A stretch of 49,045 nt of DNA from CAVBBU01 sp963593765 (lineage in GTDB: Bacteria > Bacillota > Clostridia > Lachnospirales > Lachnospiraceae). The notes below the pieces were generated by a model that saw nothing but the letters and a program-made list of their open reading frames with translations, was not told where the DNA came from and made no database searches. Shown piece by piece: positions 1 through 8,096 of this stretch. Position 1 is the stretch's first letter; each line of letters begins with the position of its first letter. The position numbers and the translations under genes are program-made. The stretch covers positions 1 through 49,045 of the forward strand of contig CAVBBU010000002.1 in assembly GCA_963593765.1 (NCBI GenBank). The letters run 5' to 3'.

Positions 1-2
1 AT

Positions 3-176
3 GGTTGCTAAAGCAACCGCACCTCGGTGCGAGAATGTGCCAAGGCACATTCTATTAAATCTTCGTTTTCTTCATAAGCAATCGAAAATATCCCAAACTT
101 GTGCCCCTTTTGATTGACGAGCGTTGCTCGTCTTAGGGGCACTTCAACAGTGGGATATTTTCGATAATCAGAAAAC
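3..176. repeat. Cluster of hairpins and one long bulged palindrome
   Basis: Three abutting inverted repeats open the window: GGTTGC/GCAACC (3-8, 13-18), CGCAC/GTGCG (18-22, 27-31) and a 10-base pair AGAATGTGCC/GGCACATTCT (32-41, 44-53). They are followed by a long bulged palindrome whose arms pair at 65-71/170-176, 81-95/151-165 (15 perfect bases), 101-107/136-142 and 116-122/126-132 around a 3-base loop. A 70-codon minus-strand frame crosses it, but it follows the palindrome and has no clear ribosome binding site, so I do not call a gene. Possible roles are the end of an upstream transcription unit, a small structured RNA or a dispersed palindromic repeat. The pairing is seen directly; function is unknown. 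Confidence 0.55.
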
Positions 177-217
177 TCACATTTATTAAAATGGTGTCGC
201 AAAACAAATTCGCTTGT

Positions 218-534
218 CACATATATGCAGGTTTTACTTCATTTCTAAATACATATAATTTTTTACTAGATATTTAGAATCCAAGCCCTCAAGCAGACAC
301 ATACTATTATGCAGGGCATGTGCGAGGCTGGTTCTTAGCCTGCGTACTTTGCAGGCTTAGAACCACTGCTCGAGCACTAGAGTGCGAACGTACCTGCATT
401 ATACGTATGTGCTGCTAAGAGGGCGTACATATTGATATACAACAACCTGAGTCTTGGCACATATATGCAGGAATAGTATTATATATCGCATTGTGCGAAC
501 GCACCTGCATAATACGTATGCACTGCTCGAGGGC
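218..534. repeat. Degenerate direct repeats and hairpin upstream of the str promoter
   Basis: No gene is visible here. A unit of about 42 bases starting TGCGAAC and containing ACCTGCAT, ATACGTATG and CTGCT is present at 383-424 and again at 493-534 with several mismatches. A second short unit (CACATATATGCAGG) recurs at 218-231 and 459-472. Between them lies a hairpin with 14-base arms (330-343/351-364, one mismatch). The composition resembles degraded dispersed repeats. It ends just before the str promoter. Confidence 0.5.
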
Positions 535-561
535 AGCACGTTGCCATTTTAGCGGTTTTCC

Positions 562-590
562 TTGACACGAAACCTGCGAAAGGATATACT
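562..590 (+). promoter_or_regulatory. Promoter of the str operon (rpsL-rpsG-fusA-tuf)
   Basis: TTGACA at 562-567 and TATACT at 585-590 are separated by 17 bp, an almost consensus vegetative promoter. Transcription would start near 597 and give a leader of about 108 nt before the rpsL ATG at 705. An upstream in-frame ATG at 594 lies at or before this start point, which supports the internal ATG as the real rpsL start. Confidence 0.8.
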
Positions 591-704
591 GTTATGGCGT
601 GTCTAAAACGCTGTCTTTTTTGTTTTGCTAAAAAAGAGGGCGGACACACAGATGCTGAAATTACAGCAACCACAGAAAATTATCATAAGGAGGTGAAAAC
701 AAGC

Positions 705-1124
705 ATGCCATCATTTAACCAGTTAGTTAGAAAGGGCAGACAGACATCTACAAAGAAGTCTACAGCACCAGCACTTCAGAAGGGATTTAATTCTCTCCAT
801 AAGAAGGCAACAGACGTAAGCTCTCCTCAGAAGAGAGGCGTATGTACAGCTGTTAAAACTGCTACACCTAAGAAGCCTAACTCTGCACTTCGTAAGATCG
901 CCAGAGTAAGACTGTCTAACGGCATTGAGGTAACCAGCTATATACCTGGAGAGGGACACAACCTTCAGGAGCACAGCGTGGTACTTATAAGAGGCGGAAG
1001 AGTTAAGGATCTGCCTGGTACAAGATACCATATCGTTCGTGGAACACTGGATACTGCAGGTGTTGCAAACAGAATGCAGGCTCGCTCTAAGTACGGCGCT
1101 AAGAAGCCAAAGGAAAAGAAGTAA
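705..1124 (+). CDS. rpsL: 30S ribosomal protein S12
   Basis: 139-residue S12, part of the decoding centre of the small subunit. The family signature TPKKPNSALRK (residues 54-64) and the GEGHNLQEHS and RGGRVKDLPG segments are intact. Lys56 and Lys101 align with the two lysines (E. coli Lys42 and Lys87) where streptomycin-resistance changes usually map, so both carry the ancestral residue. The N-terminus has the longer loop (about residues 15-47) seen in Gram-positive S12. ATG 705 is chosen because AAGGAGGTG (688-696) precedes it and homologues begin MPSFNQL; the frame stays open upstream to 594, but that ATG sits at the predicted transcription start. First gene of the str operon. Confidence 0.97.
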   Translation: MPSFNQLVRKGRQTSTKKSTAPALQKGFNSLHKKATDVSSPQKRGVCTAVKTATPKKPNSALRKIARVRLSNGIEVTSYIPGEGHNLQEHSVVLIRGGRVKDLPGTRYHIVRGTLDTAGVANRMQARSKYGAKKPKEKK

Positions 1125-1278
1125 TAAGTAATTAGGAATTAGGTAACATTTTAAAAGTGCCGGCTGTGATAATAATCTGTAGGTTGCAGGTTTTTATATA
1201 CCGAGCACGAACATTGAATGAAATTTGATGACAATGAGTACCTATGACTTAATGAATATCATTAAGGAGGGAAGTAAC

Positions 1279-1749
1279 GTGCCACGTAAAGGACATAACG
1301 TTAAAAGAGACGTACTTGCAGACCCTATCTACAACAACAAGGTTGTTACTAAGCTAGTAAACAACATAATGCTTGACGGTAAGAAGGGTGTTGCACAAAA
1401 GATCGTATATGGAGCATTTGCACGTATACAGGAAAAAACTGGCAAGGAACCAGTTGAGGTATTCGAGGAGGCTATGAACAACATCATGCCAGTTCTCGAG
1501 GTTAAGGCTAAGCGTATAGGTGGTGCTACATATCAGGTACCTATAGAGGTTAAGCCAGACAGAAGACAGGCTCTTGCACTTCGTTGGATCACTATGTTCT
1601 CACGTAAGAGAGGTGAGAAGACTCAGGAAGAGAGACTTGCTAATGAGCTTATGGATGCAGCTAACAACACAGGCGCATCTGTTAAGAGAAAAGAAGATAT
1701 GCATAAGATGGCAGAGGCTAACAAGGCATTTGCACATTATAGATTCTAA
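1279..1749 (+). CDS. rpsG: 30S ribosomal protein S7
   Basis: 156-residue S7, the primary 16S rRNA binding protein that organises the 30S head. The start is GTG 1279, giving MPRKGHNVKRDVL, the normal S7 N-terminus, with AAGGAGG at 1264-1270. Upstream in-frame ATGs at 1225 and 1228 would add residues not found in S7 and lack a good binding site. The 154-nt gap after rpsL holds no gene; in other bacteria such gaps can carry the S7 autoregulatory site, but I could not establish one. fusA follows after 18 nt, so the two are co-transcribed. Confidence 0.96.
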   Translation: MPRKGHNVKRDVLADPIYNNKVVTKLVNNIMLDGKKGVAQKIVYGAFARIQEKTGKEPVEVFEEAMNNIMPVLEVKAKRIGGATYQVPIEVKPDRRQALALRWITMFSRKRGEKTQEERLANELMDAANNTGASVKRKEDMHKMAEANKAFAHYRF

Positions 1750-1767
1750 TATAGGAGGTAAAACCAA

Positions 1768-3891
1768 TTGGCTGGAAGAGAATATCCTTTGGAGAGAACC
1801 AGGAATATTGGTATTATGGCTCACATAGATGCTGGTAAAACAACACTTACAGAGCGTATCCTATATTATACTGGTGTCAACTATAAGATTGGTGATACTC
1901 ACGAGGGTACAGCTACTATGGACTGGATGGAGCAGGAGCAGGAGAGAGGTATTACTATAACCTCAGCTGCAACTACCTGTCACTGGACCTTAGAGGATCA
2001 TCACAAGAAGAAGGAAGGCGCACAGGAGCATCGTATCAACATTATAGATACTCCAGGACACGTTGACTTTACAGTAGAGGTTGAGAGATCTCTTCGTGTA
2101 CTTGACGGTGCCGTAGGTGTGTTCTGTGCTAAGGGTGGTGTTGAGCCACAGTCAGAAAATGTATGGCGTCAGGCAGATACCTATAACGTACCAAGAATAG
2201 CATTTATCAATAAGATGGATATACTTGGTGCTAACTTCTACGGAGCTGTAGATCAGATTCGTACAAGACTAGGTAAGAATGCTATATGCCTTCAGCTTCC
2301 TATAGGTAAGGAAGATGATTTCAAGGGCATTATCGATCTGTTCGAGATGGATGCTTACTATTACAATGACGACAAGGGAACAGATATATCAATCGAAGCA
2401 ATTCCGGAAGATATGAAGGATGAGGCAGAGCTTTATCACACAGAGCTTGTTGAGAAGGTTTGTGAGCTAGACGATGACCTTATGATGGAATATCTCGAGG
2501 GCAATGAGCCTTCTGTAGATGCTATGAAGGCAGTACTTAGAAAGGCTACCTGTGAGTGCAAGGCAGTTCCAGTATGCTGCGGTTCGGCTTACCGTAACAA
2601 GGGCGTACAAAAGCTCCTTGATGCAGTTATAGAATATATGCCAGCACCAACAGACATCCCACCTATCAAGGGTGTAGACATGCAGGGCAATGAGATAGTT
2701 AGACATTCATCAGATGAAGAGCCATTCTCAGCACTTGCATTTAAGATTATGACAGACCCATTCGTAGGTAAGCTTGCATTCTTTAGAGTTTACTCAGGTA
2801 CTATGAACTCTGGTTCTTATGTACTTAATGCTACTAAGGATAAGAAGGAGCGTGTTGGACGTATACTTCAGATGCATGCTAACAAGAGAATGGAGCTAGA
2901 CAAGGTATATGCAGGAGACATAGCTGCAGCAGTAGGCTTTAAGCTTACTACAACAGGTGATACCATCTGTGACGAGCAGCATCCAGTTATACTTGAGTCT
3001 ATGGAATTCCCTGAGCCTGTTATAGATATAGCTATAGAGCCTAAGACTAAGGCAGGTCAGGACAAGATGAGTGCAGCACTTATAAAGCTTGCAGAGGAAG
3101 ATCCTACATTCCGTGTTAAGACAGATACAGAAACAGGACAGACTATTATATCAGGTATGGGTGAGCTTCACCTAGAGATTATAGTTGACCGTCTGCTCAG
3201 AGAGTTTAATGTCGAGGCAAATGTTGGTGCTCCGCAGGTTGCATATAAGGAAACTATCACAAAGCCTGTTGATGTAGACAGCAAGTATGCTAAGCAGTCA
3301 GGTGGACGTGGTCAGTACGGACACTGTAAGGTTAAGTTCGAACCTATGGATCCTAACGCAGAGGAGACATTTAAGTTTGAATCTACAGTAGTCGGTGGTG
3401 CTATTCCTAAGGAATATATCCCAGCAGTAGGCGAGGGTATAGAGGAAGCAACACACGCTGGTATACTAGGCGGATTCCCAGTGCTTGGTGTATATGCTAA
3501 TGTATACGATGGTTCTTACCATGAGGTCGATTCATCTGAGATGGCATTCCACATCGCAGGATCTATGGCATTTAAGGATGCTATGAGCAAGGCAGCTCCA
3601 GTGCTTCTTGAGCCTATAATGAGAGTTGAGGTTACTATGCCAGAAGAGTACATGGGCGATGTAATCGGTGATATAAACTCTCGTCGTGGACGTATAGAGG
3701 GTATGGAGGACATAGCAGCAGGCAAACAGGTCAATGCATTCGTTCCGCTAGCTGAGATGTTTGGATATTCTACAGACCTTCGATCTAAGACACAGGGACG
3801 TGGAAACTACTCAATGTTCTTTGATAAGTACGAGCCAGTACCTAAGAACATACAGGAGAAGATTATCGCTGAGCGTAAGGGCGAGAAGTAA
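1768..3891 (+). CDS. fusA: Translation elongation factor G
   Basis: 707-residue EF-G, the GTPase that drives ribosomal translocation. GTPase motifs are intact: G1 AHIDAGKT (18-25), effector-region RGITI (60-64), G3 DTPGH (94-98) and G4 NKMD (148-151). Domains II to V follow, including the domain IV segment with GGRGQYGH. The start is TTG 1768, preceded by AGGAGG (1753-1758); no ATG lies before the conserved REYPLERTRNIGI N-terminus. A small charged insertion (residues 76-88) sits in the G domain, between RGITI and G3, and makes it slightly longer than many homologues. Third gene of the str operon, 120 nt before tuf. Confidence 0.97.
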   Translation: MAGREYPLERTRNIGIMAHIDAGKTTLTERILYYTGVNYKIGDTHEGTATMDWMEQEQERGITITSAATTCHWTLEDHHKKKEGAQEHRINIIDTPGHVDFTVEVERSLRVLDGAVGVFCAKGGVEPQSENVWRQADTYNVPRIAFINKMDILGANFYGAVDQIRTRLGKNAICLQLPIGKEDDFKGIIDLFEMDAYYYNDDKGTDISIEAIPEDMKDEAELYHTELVEKVCELDDDLMMEYLEGNEPSVDAMKAVLRKATCECKAVPVCCGSAYRNKGVQKLLDAVIEYMPAPTDIPPIKGVDMQGNEIVRHSSDEEPFSALAFKIMTDPFVGKLAFFRVYSGTMNSGSYVLNATKDKKERVGRILQMHANKRMELDKVYAGDIAAAVGFKLTTTGDTICDEQHPVILESMEFPEPVIDIAIEPKTKAGQDKMSAALIKLAEEDPTFRVKTDTETGQTIISGMGELHLEIIVDRLLREFNVEANVGAPQVAYKETITKPVDVDSKYAKQSGGRGQYGHCKVKFEPMDPNAEETFKFESTVVGGAIPKEYIPAVGEGIEEATHAGILGGFPVLGVYANVYDGSYHEVDSSEMAFHIAGSMAFKDAMSKAAPVLLEPIMRVEVTMPEEYMGDVIGDINSRRGRIEGMEDIAAGKQVNAFVPLAEMFGYSTDLRSKTQGRGNYSMFFDKYEPVPKNIQEKIIAERKGEK

Positions 3892-4010
3892 TAAATTGTT
3901 GTAAAATCAATATCTATAAGATATAATTAGGGCTATCAGCGTATGTGATAGCAAATCGTTATCAGAATATTATTGAAAGTCCCAAAAGGGATATTAAGGA
4001 GGATTTAATT

Positions 4011-5210
4011 ATGGCAAAGGCAAAATTTGATAGAACAAAACCACATTGTAACATCGGTACTATCGGACACGTAGATCATGGTAAGACAACTCTTACAGCA
4101 GCTATCACAAAGGTACTTGCAACAAAGCTACCAAGTGCTACAAACCAGATAGTAGACTTCGAGAATATCGATAAGGCTCCAGAGGAGAGAGAAAGAGGAA
4201 TTACTATTTCTACAGCTCACGTTGAGTATGAGACATCTAAGAGACACTATGCACACGTTGACTGCCCAGGACATGCTGACTATGTTAAGAACATGATTAC
4301 TGGGGCTGCACAGATGGATGGTGCTATCCTAGTTGTTGCTGCTACAGACGGAGTTATGGCTCAGACAAGAGAGCACATCCTACTTTCTAGACAGGTAGGC
4401 GTTCCTTATATCGTAGTATTCATGAACAAGTGCGATATGGTAGATGATGAGGAGCTTCTTGACCTCGTTGAGATGGAGATCAGAGATCTTCTTAACGAGT
4501 ATGAGTTCCCTGGCGATGACACACCTATTATCCGTGGATCAGCTCTTAAGGCACTTGAGGATCCAAACGGTGAGTGGGCTGACAAGATCATGGAGCTTAT
4601 GGATGCAGTAGATTCTTACATCCCAGATCCAGAGAGAGATACAGATAAGCCATTCCTTATGCCTGTTGAGGATGTATTCACAATCACAGGACGTGGAACA
4701 GTTGCTACAGGTAGAGTTGAGAGAGGAACACTTAAGCTTAACGATCCAGTAGAAATTCTTGGTATCAGAGAAGACAAGAAGGAGTCAGTTGCTACAGGTA
4801 TAGAGATGTTCAGAAAGCTTCTTGATCAGGCTGAGGCTGGTGATAACATCGGTGTACTTCTTCGTGGTGTTGACAGAACAGACATAGAGCGTGGACAGGT
4901 TGTTGCTAAGCCTGGTACAGTTACATGTCACAAGAAGTTTACAGCTCAGGTTTACGTACTTACTAAGGACGAGGGTGGACGTCATACACCTTTCTTCAAC
5001 AAGTATCGTCCTCAGTTCTACTTCAGAACAACAGACGTAACTGGTGAGTGTGAGCTTCCTGCAGGTACAGAGATGTGCATGCCTGGTGATAACGTTGAGA
5101 TGACTATCGAGCTTATCCACCCAGTAGCATGTGAGCAGGGACTTCGTTTCGCTATCCGTGAGGGTGGTAGAACAGTTGGTTCTGGAAGAGTTGTTAAGAT
5201 TATAGAGTAA
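4011..5210 (+). CDS. tuf: Translation elongation factor Tu
   Basis: 399-residue EF-Tu, which carries aminoacyl-tRNA to the ribosomal A site. Motifs: G1 GHVDHGKT (19-26), RGITI, G3 DCPGH (84-88), G4 NKCD (139-142), then the two beta-barrel domains ending VGSGRVVKIIE. ATG 4011 is chosen because AAGGAGG (3997-4003) precedes it and the protein then begins MAKAKFDRTKPH as in the family; the frame is open upstream to 3945. Last gene of the str operon; a strong terminator follows at 5246. Confidence 0.98.
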   Translation: MAKAKFDRTKPHCNIGTIGHVDHGKTTLTAAITKVLATKLPSATNQIVDFENIDKAPEERERGITISTAHVEYETSKRHYAHVDCPGHADYVKNMITGAAQMDGAILVVAATDGVMAQTREHILLSRQVGVPYIVVFMNKCDMVDDEELLDLVEMEIRDLLNEYEFPGDDTPIIRGSALKALEDPNGEWADKIMELMDAVDSYIPDPERDTDKPFLMPVEDVFTITGRGTVATGRVERGTLKLNDPVEILGIREDKKESVATGIEMFRKLLDQAEAGDNIGVLLRGVDRTDIERGQVVAKPGTVTCHKKFTAQVYVLTKDEGGRHTPFFNKYRPQFYFRTTDVTGECELPAGTEMCMPGDNVEMTIELIHPVACEQGLRFAIREGGRTVGSGRVVKIIE

Positions 5211-5245
5211 TCAAAACACAAAGCTTAATAAATTAGGTTAATTCA

Positions 5246-5297
5246 AAAGCCGCCTTATATCGTATATGACCTACGATGTGGGCGGCTTTCGTTTTGT
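5246..5297 (+). terminator. Rho-independent terminator of the str operon
   Basis: Nine-base arms AAAGCCGCC (5246-5254) and GGCGGCTTT (5281-5289), with extra inner pairing (TCGTA/TACGA), are followed by a T-rich tract. It lies 36 nt after the tuf stop. Confidence 0.85.
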
Positions 5298-5322
5298 TAT
5301 ATGAAGATTTACAAAAAGGTAT

Positions 5323-5520
5323 ATTTGGTTACAGTGTCAAAACTCATCTTCCACGGCATGCTCGCATGTCGGTGGGAGATGGAGTTTATGACACGCCCTT
5401 CAATGAGGATGAAGTGGTGCGAAAGCACCACGGGAATCCGAATTGAAGCAGGATTGTGAGAGTGCGAAGCACGAAACAATCCGTGTAACCGAAGGTTCGG
5501 GTGTTTTGACACCCGAACCA
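5323..5520 (+). repeat. Structured repeat element, copy 1 (candidate structured RNA)
   Basis: 198 bp, identical to 40736-40933. On this strand it can fold as a closed multi-helix structure. P1 is GGTTACA (5327-5333) with TGTAACC (5484-5490). P2 is a long hairpin at 5334-5394. P3 is CTTCAAT (5398-5404) with ATTGAAG (5442-5448), capped by GTGGTGC-GAAA-GCACCAC (5414-5431, GNRA-type loop). P4 is GGATTGT (5451-5457) with ACAATCC (5476-5482), enclosing GTGC/GCAC. A perfect 11-bp hairpin (5494-5519) follows P1. Two divergent copies (19359-19524 and 21891-22047) keep these helices with compensatory changes. Small open frames cross it on the minus strand, but they track the repeat and are not convincing genes. 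Family unknown to me. Confidence 0.8.
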
Positions 5521-5605
5521 TATTTAAAGGTTAGGGGGGAAATGCAACTAAGTTTTAATGAAGAAAAACTCGCAGTGAATTTTTTGTAAAATGAACTACG
5601 TCTTA

Positions 5606-5644
5606 TTGAAAAATTCTGTATATTAAAATATAATTTAATATACA
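5606..5644 (+). promoter_or_regulatory. Promoter and palindromic operator of the desulfoferrodoxin gene
   Basis: TTGAAA (5606-5611), a 17-bp spacer and TATAAT (5629-5634) form a near-consensus promoter. A perfect inverted repeat with 11-base arms, TGTATATTAAA (5617-5627) and TTTAATATACA (5634-5644), surrounds and overlaps the -10 box with a 6-bp centre, the position expected of a repressor site. The cognate regulator cannot be named; a redox or metal sensor would fit the target gene. Confidence 0.75.
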
Positions 5645-5689
5645 AGAAGGCATAGAGGCTTAAACTATAAATTAAAAGGAGGTGCGATT

Positions 5690-6064
5690 ATGAATGTGAA
5701 ATATTACAGATGTAACCATTGTGGCAATATTATCGAAAAGGTTTTTGACAGCTCAGTACCAGTTATATGCTGCGGCGAGCCTATGGCAGAGCTTAAAGCA
5801 GGAGTTACAGATGGAGCATACGATAAGCATGTGCCAGTATATAGTATTGATGGAAACAGGGTACATGTAACCGTTGGTGCTACAAAGCATCCTATGATGA
5901 AGGAGCATTATATCGAGTGGATTACACTTACAACAGATCAAGGCATATATAGAAAAGCCCTCGCACCAGATAACGAGCCAGAGGCTGACTTTTGCCTATG
6001 TGATGGAGAAAAGCTAGAAGAGGTATATGCATATTGCAATTTGCATGGACTATGGAAGGGCTGA
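5690..6064 (+). CDS. dfx: Desulfoferrodoxin (superoxide reductase)
   Basis: 124-residue two-iron superoxide reductase that reduces superoxide to peroxide without releasing oxygen, a typical anaerobe defence. The N-terminal desulforedoxin-like centre has Cys8, Cys11, Cys27 and Cys28 to bind rubredoxin-like iron. The catalytic domain supplies His47, His67 (HPM), His73 (EHY), Cys116 and His119 (CNLHG) as iron ligands, with Lys46 beside the active site. ATG 5690 is preceded by AAAAGGAGG. The gene has its own promoter with an operator-like palindrome, and a terminator follows at 6084, so it is probably monocistronic. The electron donor is not encoded beside it; the flavodoxin-like gene downstream is a possible but unproven partner. 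Confidence 0.95.
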   Translation: MNVKYYRCNHCGNIIEKVFDSSVPVICCGEPMAELKAGVTDGAYDKHVPVYSIDGNRVHVTVGATKHPMMKEHYIEWITLTTDQGIYRKALAPDNEPEADFCLCDGEKLEEVYAYCNLHGLWKG

Positions 6065-6083
6065 TATAAAGTAGTATAATAAT

Positions 6084-6120
6084 TGCTCCCGAGGCTTAAT
6101 GCTTTGGGAGCATTACATTT
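6084..6120 (+). terminator. Terminator after dfx
   Basis: A 12-bp stem with wobble pairs (6084-6095 with 6101-6112, TGCTCCC/GGGAGCA at the base) and a 5-nt loop is followed by TTACATTTT. It separates dfx from the flavodoxin-like gene, unless it is leaky. Confidence 0.65.
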
Positions 6121-6143
6121 TAAAAATTAAGGAGGATAATAAA

Positions 6144-6620
6144 ATGAGCAAGACATTAGTAGCATATTTTTCAGCAAGTGGAGTAACAAGAAAGGTCGCA
6201 GAGAGATTATCAAATGCGATAGGAGCAGATATATTTGAGATAAAGCCTAAGAAGCCTTATACAGATGCGGATCTTAATTGGCAGGATACAAAAAGCAGAA
6301 GCTCGATAGAGATGAAGGATAAAAGCTGCAGACCGGAGATTGCAGAAAAAATTTCAAAGATGGAGCAGTATGATGCCGTATTTGTAGGATTTCCTGTATG
6401 GTGGTATAGAGAGCCTTCTATTATAGATACATTTATGGAGGAATATAATTTTGCGGGAAAGAAGGTAATTCCATTTGCGACCTCAGGATCAAGCGGTATA
6501 GGCGATTCTGGAAATAACATGAAGGAGCTAGCAAAGGCTGCAGATGTAGAAGAAGGCAAGAGATTTGCTAGCAATGTAACGGAGGAGGAGTTAAAGAAGT
6601 GGGCTAGTAGGTGGATGTAA
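6144..6620 (+). CDS. Flavodoxin-like protein
   Basis: 158-residue flavodoxin-fold protein. The N-terminus LVAYFSASGVTRKVAERL matches the phosphate-binding loop that holds FMN (Ser-rich turn near residues 8-13), and the central FPVWWYREPSIIDTF segment matches the flavodoxin_4 type, usually annotated as flavodoxin or NAD(P)H-dependent oxidoreductase. ATG 6144 has TTAAGGAGG upstream; the frame opens earlier at 6099, but that start falls inside the preceding terminator. It likely carries electrons or reduces small molecules in the cytoplasm; the exact substrate is not visible. Confidence 0.88.
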   Translation: MSKTLVAYFSASGVTRKVAERLSNAIGADIFEIKPKKPYTDADLNWQDTKSRSSIEMKDKSCRPEIAEKISKMEQYDAVFVGFPVWWYREPSIIDTFMEEYNFAGKKVIPFATSGSSGIGDSGNNMKELAKAADVEEGKRFASNVTEEELKKWASRWM

Positions 6621-6771
6621 ATAGCTTGCCCGTGTGGCGGTAAGTGCGGGGCTCTCGTTTATATGGCATATGGGCTAGATGAAATTTCGCAAAATTGCAT
6701 GGAAGGATATAAAGGTATATAAGAAAACAAAAGCTATATAAAGCCATATAAACGTATATGGAATTTTTGCA

Positions 6772-8067
6772 TTAAATACAAAATACAGCATAAAGCGGAA
6801 CTGTTTTTTTGCCAGCTTCAAATCCAAAATTTTTTGAAGAAATTTTTATTGCATAGGCTGGATTGTATGTATCCATGTATATTTTTAGGCTTTTAGCTCG
6901 TGTGTTGTCAGCAGATTTTACCTCTACAGGGATGAGCTTGCCGTCACGTTGAATAATAAAATCAATTTCGGCTCCTCGGGGAGATTCCCAATAATAGGTT
7001 TTATATTCATTAGCTTGAAGCTGGACATTTACATAGTTTTCTACCATACCACCCTTGAAATCATTTAATTCGTCCACCATATAGAGAATATCATTAGCTA
7101 CTAAATCTTTTTTTGCACAAAGAAGTCCAAGATCAGATACATATATTTTAAATGCATCAATATCTCGGTAATTTTCCAAGGGCTTTTTGATTTGTTCAGC
7201 CTTATAAACTCGAGATACTATACCTGATAGGCAAAGCCATTCGATAGCATTTTCAAATTCAGAGGCTCTTGCACCTTTTTTCAGTAGCTTGTACTGAAAG
7301 CGAGTATTTTTCTTTGAAAGCTGAACAGTTATATTATCATATGCAAGACTTGTCTTTTTGATTTCATTTAGAGTATTATATTTGCTCATGTCATTAAGAT
7401 AGCTTGCAAGAATTACATCCTGCGTATGTCTAATAAGGATATAGTTTTTTGTTTGAACAAATTGCATTACACATTCTGGCATGCCGCCTATAACAAGGTA
7501 CTGCCTGTATAGATTTATTGCGACATCATGTAATGCAGATGGTAGGGGAGAGTTACCTTCAAAGCAGGCTTTTATTTTTTCTACTAAATCATCTTCGCCG
7601 AGAGCCAGCATAAATTCTTCCATATCCATAGGATATAAGGTTTTGATGTCAACCTTGCCAACAGGAAAAGAAAATTTAGACCTATTTACAGCAACACCAA
7701 GCAAGCTACCAGCAACTATAATGTGGTAGTCAGGGGCATCCTCACAAAAGTATTTGAGAGAGGTTAATGCTCTTTCACATAGCTGTACCTCATCGAATAC
7801 AATAAGAGTTTTTTCTTTAACTATGGTTTGATCTGCGATATGAGACAAAATAGGGATAAGGTAATCTGGACTAATATTTTCTTCAAATACGTTAGCAAGC
7901 TTTGGGTTAGTTTCAAAATTAAAGTAAGCCACATTTTCGTAATGTGTACGTCCGAACTCTAATATAGAGTAGGTTTTCCCTACCTGTCTCGCACCCTGCA
8001 ATATAAGAGGCTTGCGGCAGATGCTATTTTTCCATGACTCTAAAAAAGCTGTTATCTTTCTATACAT
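6772..8067 (-). CDS. AAA-type ATPase with DUF4143 domain
   Basis: 431-residue member of the AAA_14/DUF4143 family. Walker A is GARQVGKT (residues 25-32) and Walker B is LIVFDE (88-93); an AGSLLGVAV segment follows near residue 125. The C-terminal half carries the DUF4143 region with the ESPRGAEIDFII and PVEVKSAD motifs of a restriction-endonuclease-like fold. The biological role of this widespread family is not settled. ATG 8067 is preferred because AGGAGA lies about 7 nt upstream; a TTG two codons earlier is possible. Monocistronic on the minus strand, with its own promoter region carrying a distinctive inverted repeat (8103-8169). Confidence 0.9.
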   Translation of the reverse strand: MYRKITAFLESWKNSICRKPLILQGARQVGKTYSILEFGRTHYENVAYFNFETNPKLANVFEENISPDYLIPILSHIADQTIVKEKTLIVFDEVQLCERALTSLKYFCEDAPDYHIIVAGSLLGVAVNRSKFSFPVGKVDIKTLYPMDMEEFMLALGEDDLVEKIKACFEGNSPLPSALHDVAINLYRQYLVIGGMPECVMQFVQTKNYILIRHTQDVILASYLNDMSKYNTLNEIKKTSLAYDNITVQLSKKNTRFQYKLLKKGARASEFENAIEWLCLSGIVSRVYKAEQIKKPLENYRDIDAFKIYVSDLGLLCAKKDLVANDILYMVDELNDFKGGMVENYVNVQLQANEYKTYYWESPRGAEIDFIIQRDGKLIPVEVKSADNTRAKSLKIYMDTYNPAYAIKISSKNFGFEAGKKTVPLYAVFCI

Positions 8068-8096
8068 AATCAACTCTCCTGTTGAAATATGTATTA

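Noticed and set aside
8..220. A 70-codon minus-strand frame at the window start
   Set aside because: It is generated by the long palindrome and hairpins, has no ribosome binding site and no recognisable family. A gene cannot be fully excluded.
594..704. In-frame N-terminal extension of rpsL starting at 594
   Set aside because: The promoter -10 box ends at 590, so the ATG at 594 is at or before the transcription start; the internal ATG at 705 has a perfect ribosome binding site and matches the S12 N-terminus.
5309..5521. A 70-codon minus-strand frame, repeated almost identically near 40725-40934
   Set aside because: It lies wholly inside the structured repeat, its apparent conservation is just the DNA identity of the two copies, it breaks down in the divergent copies, and it has no ribosome binding site.
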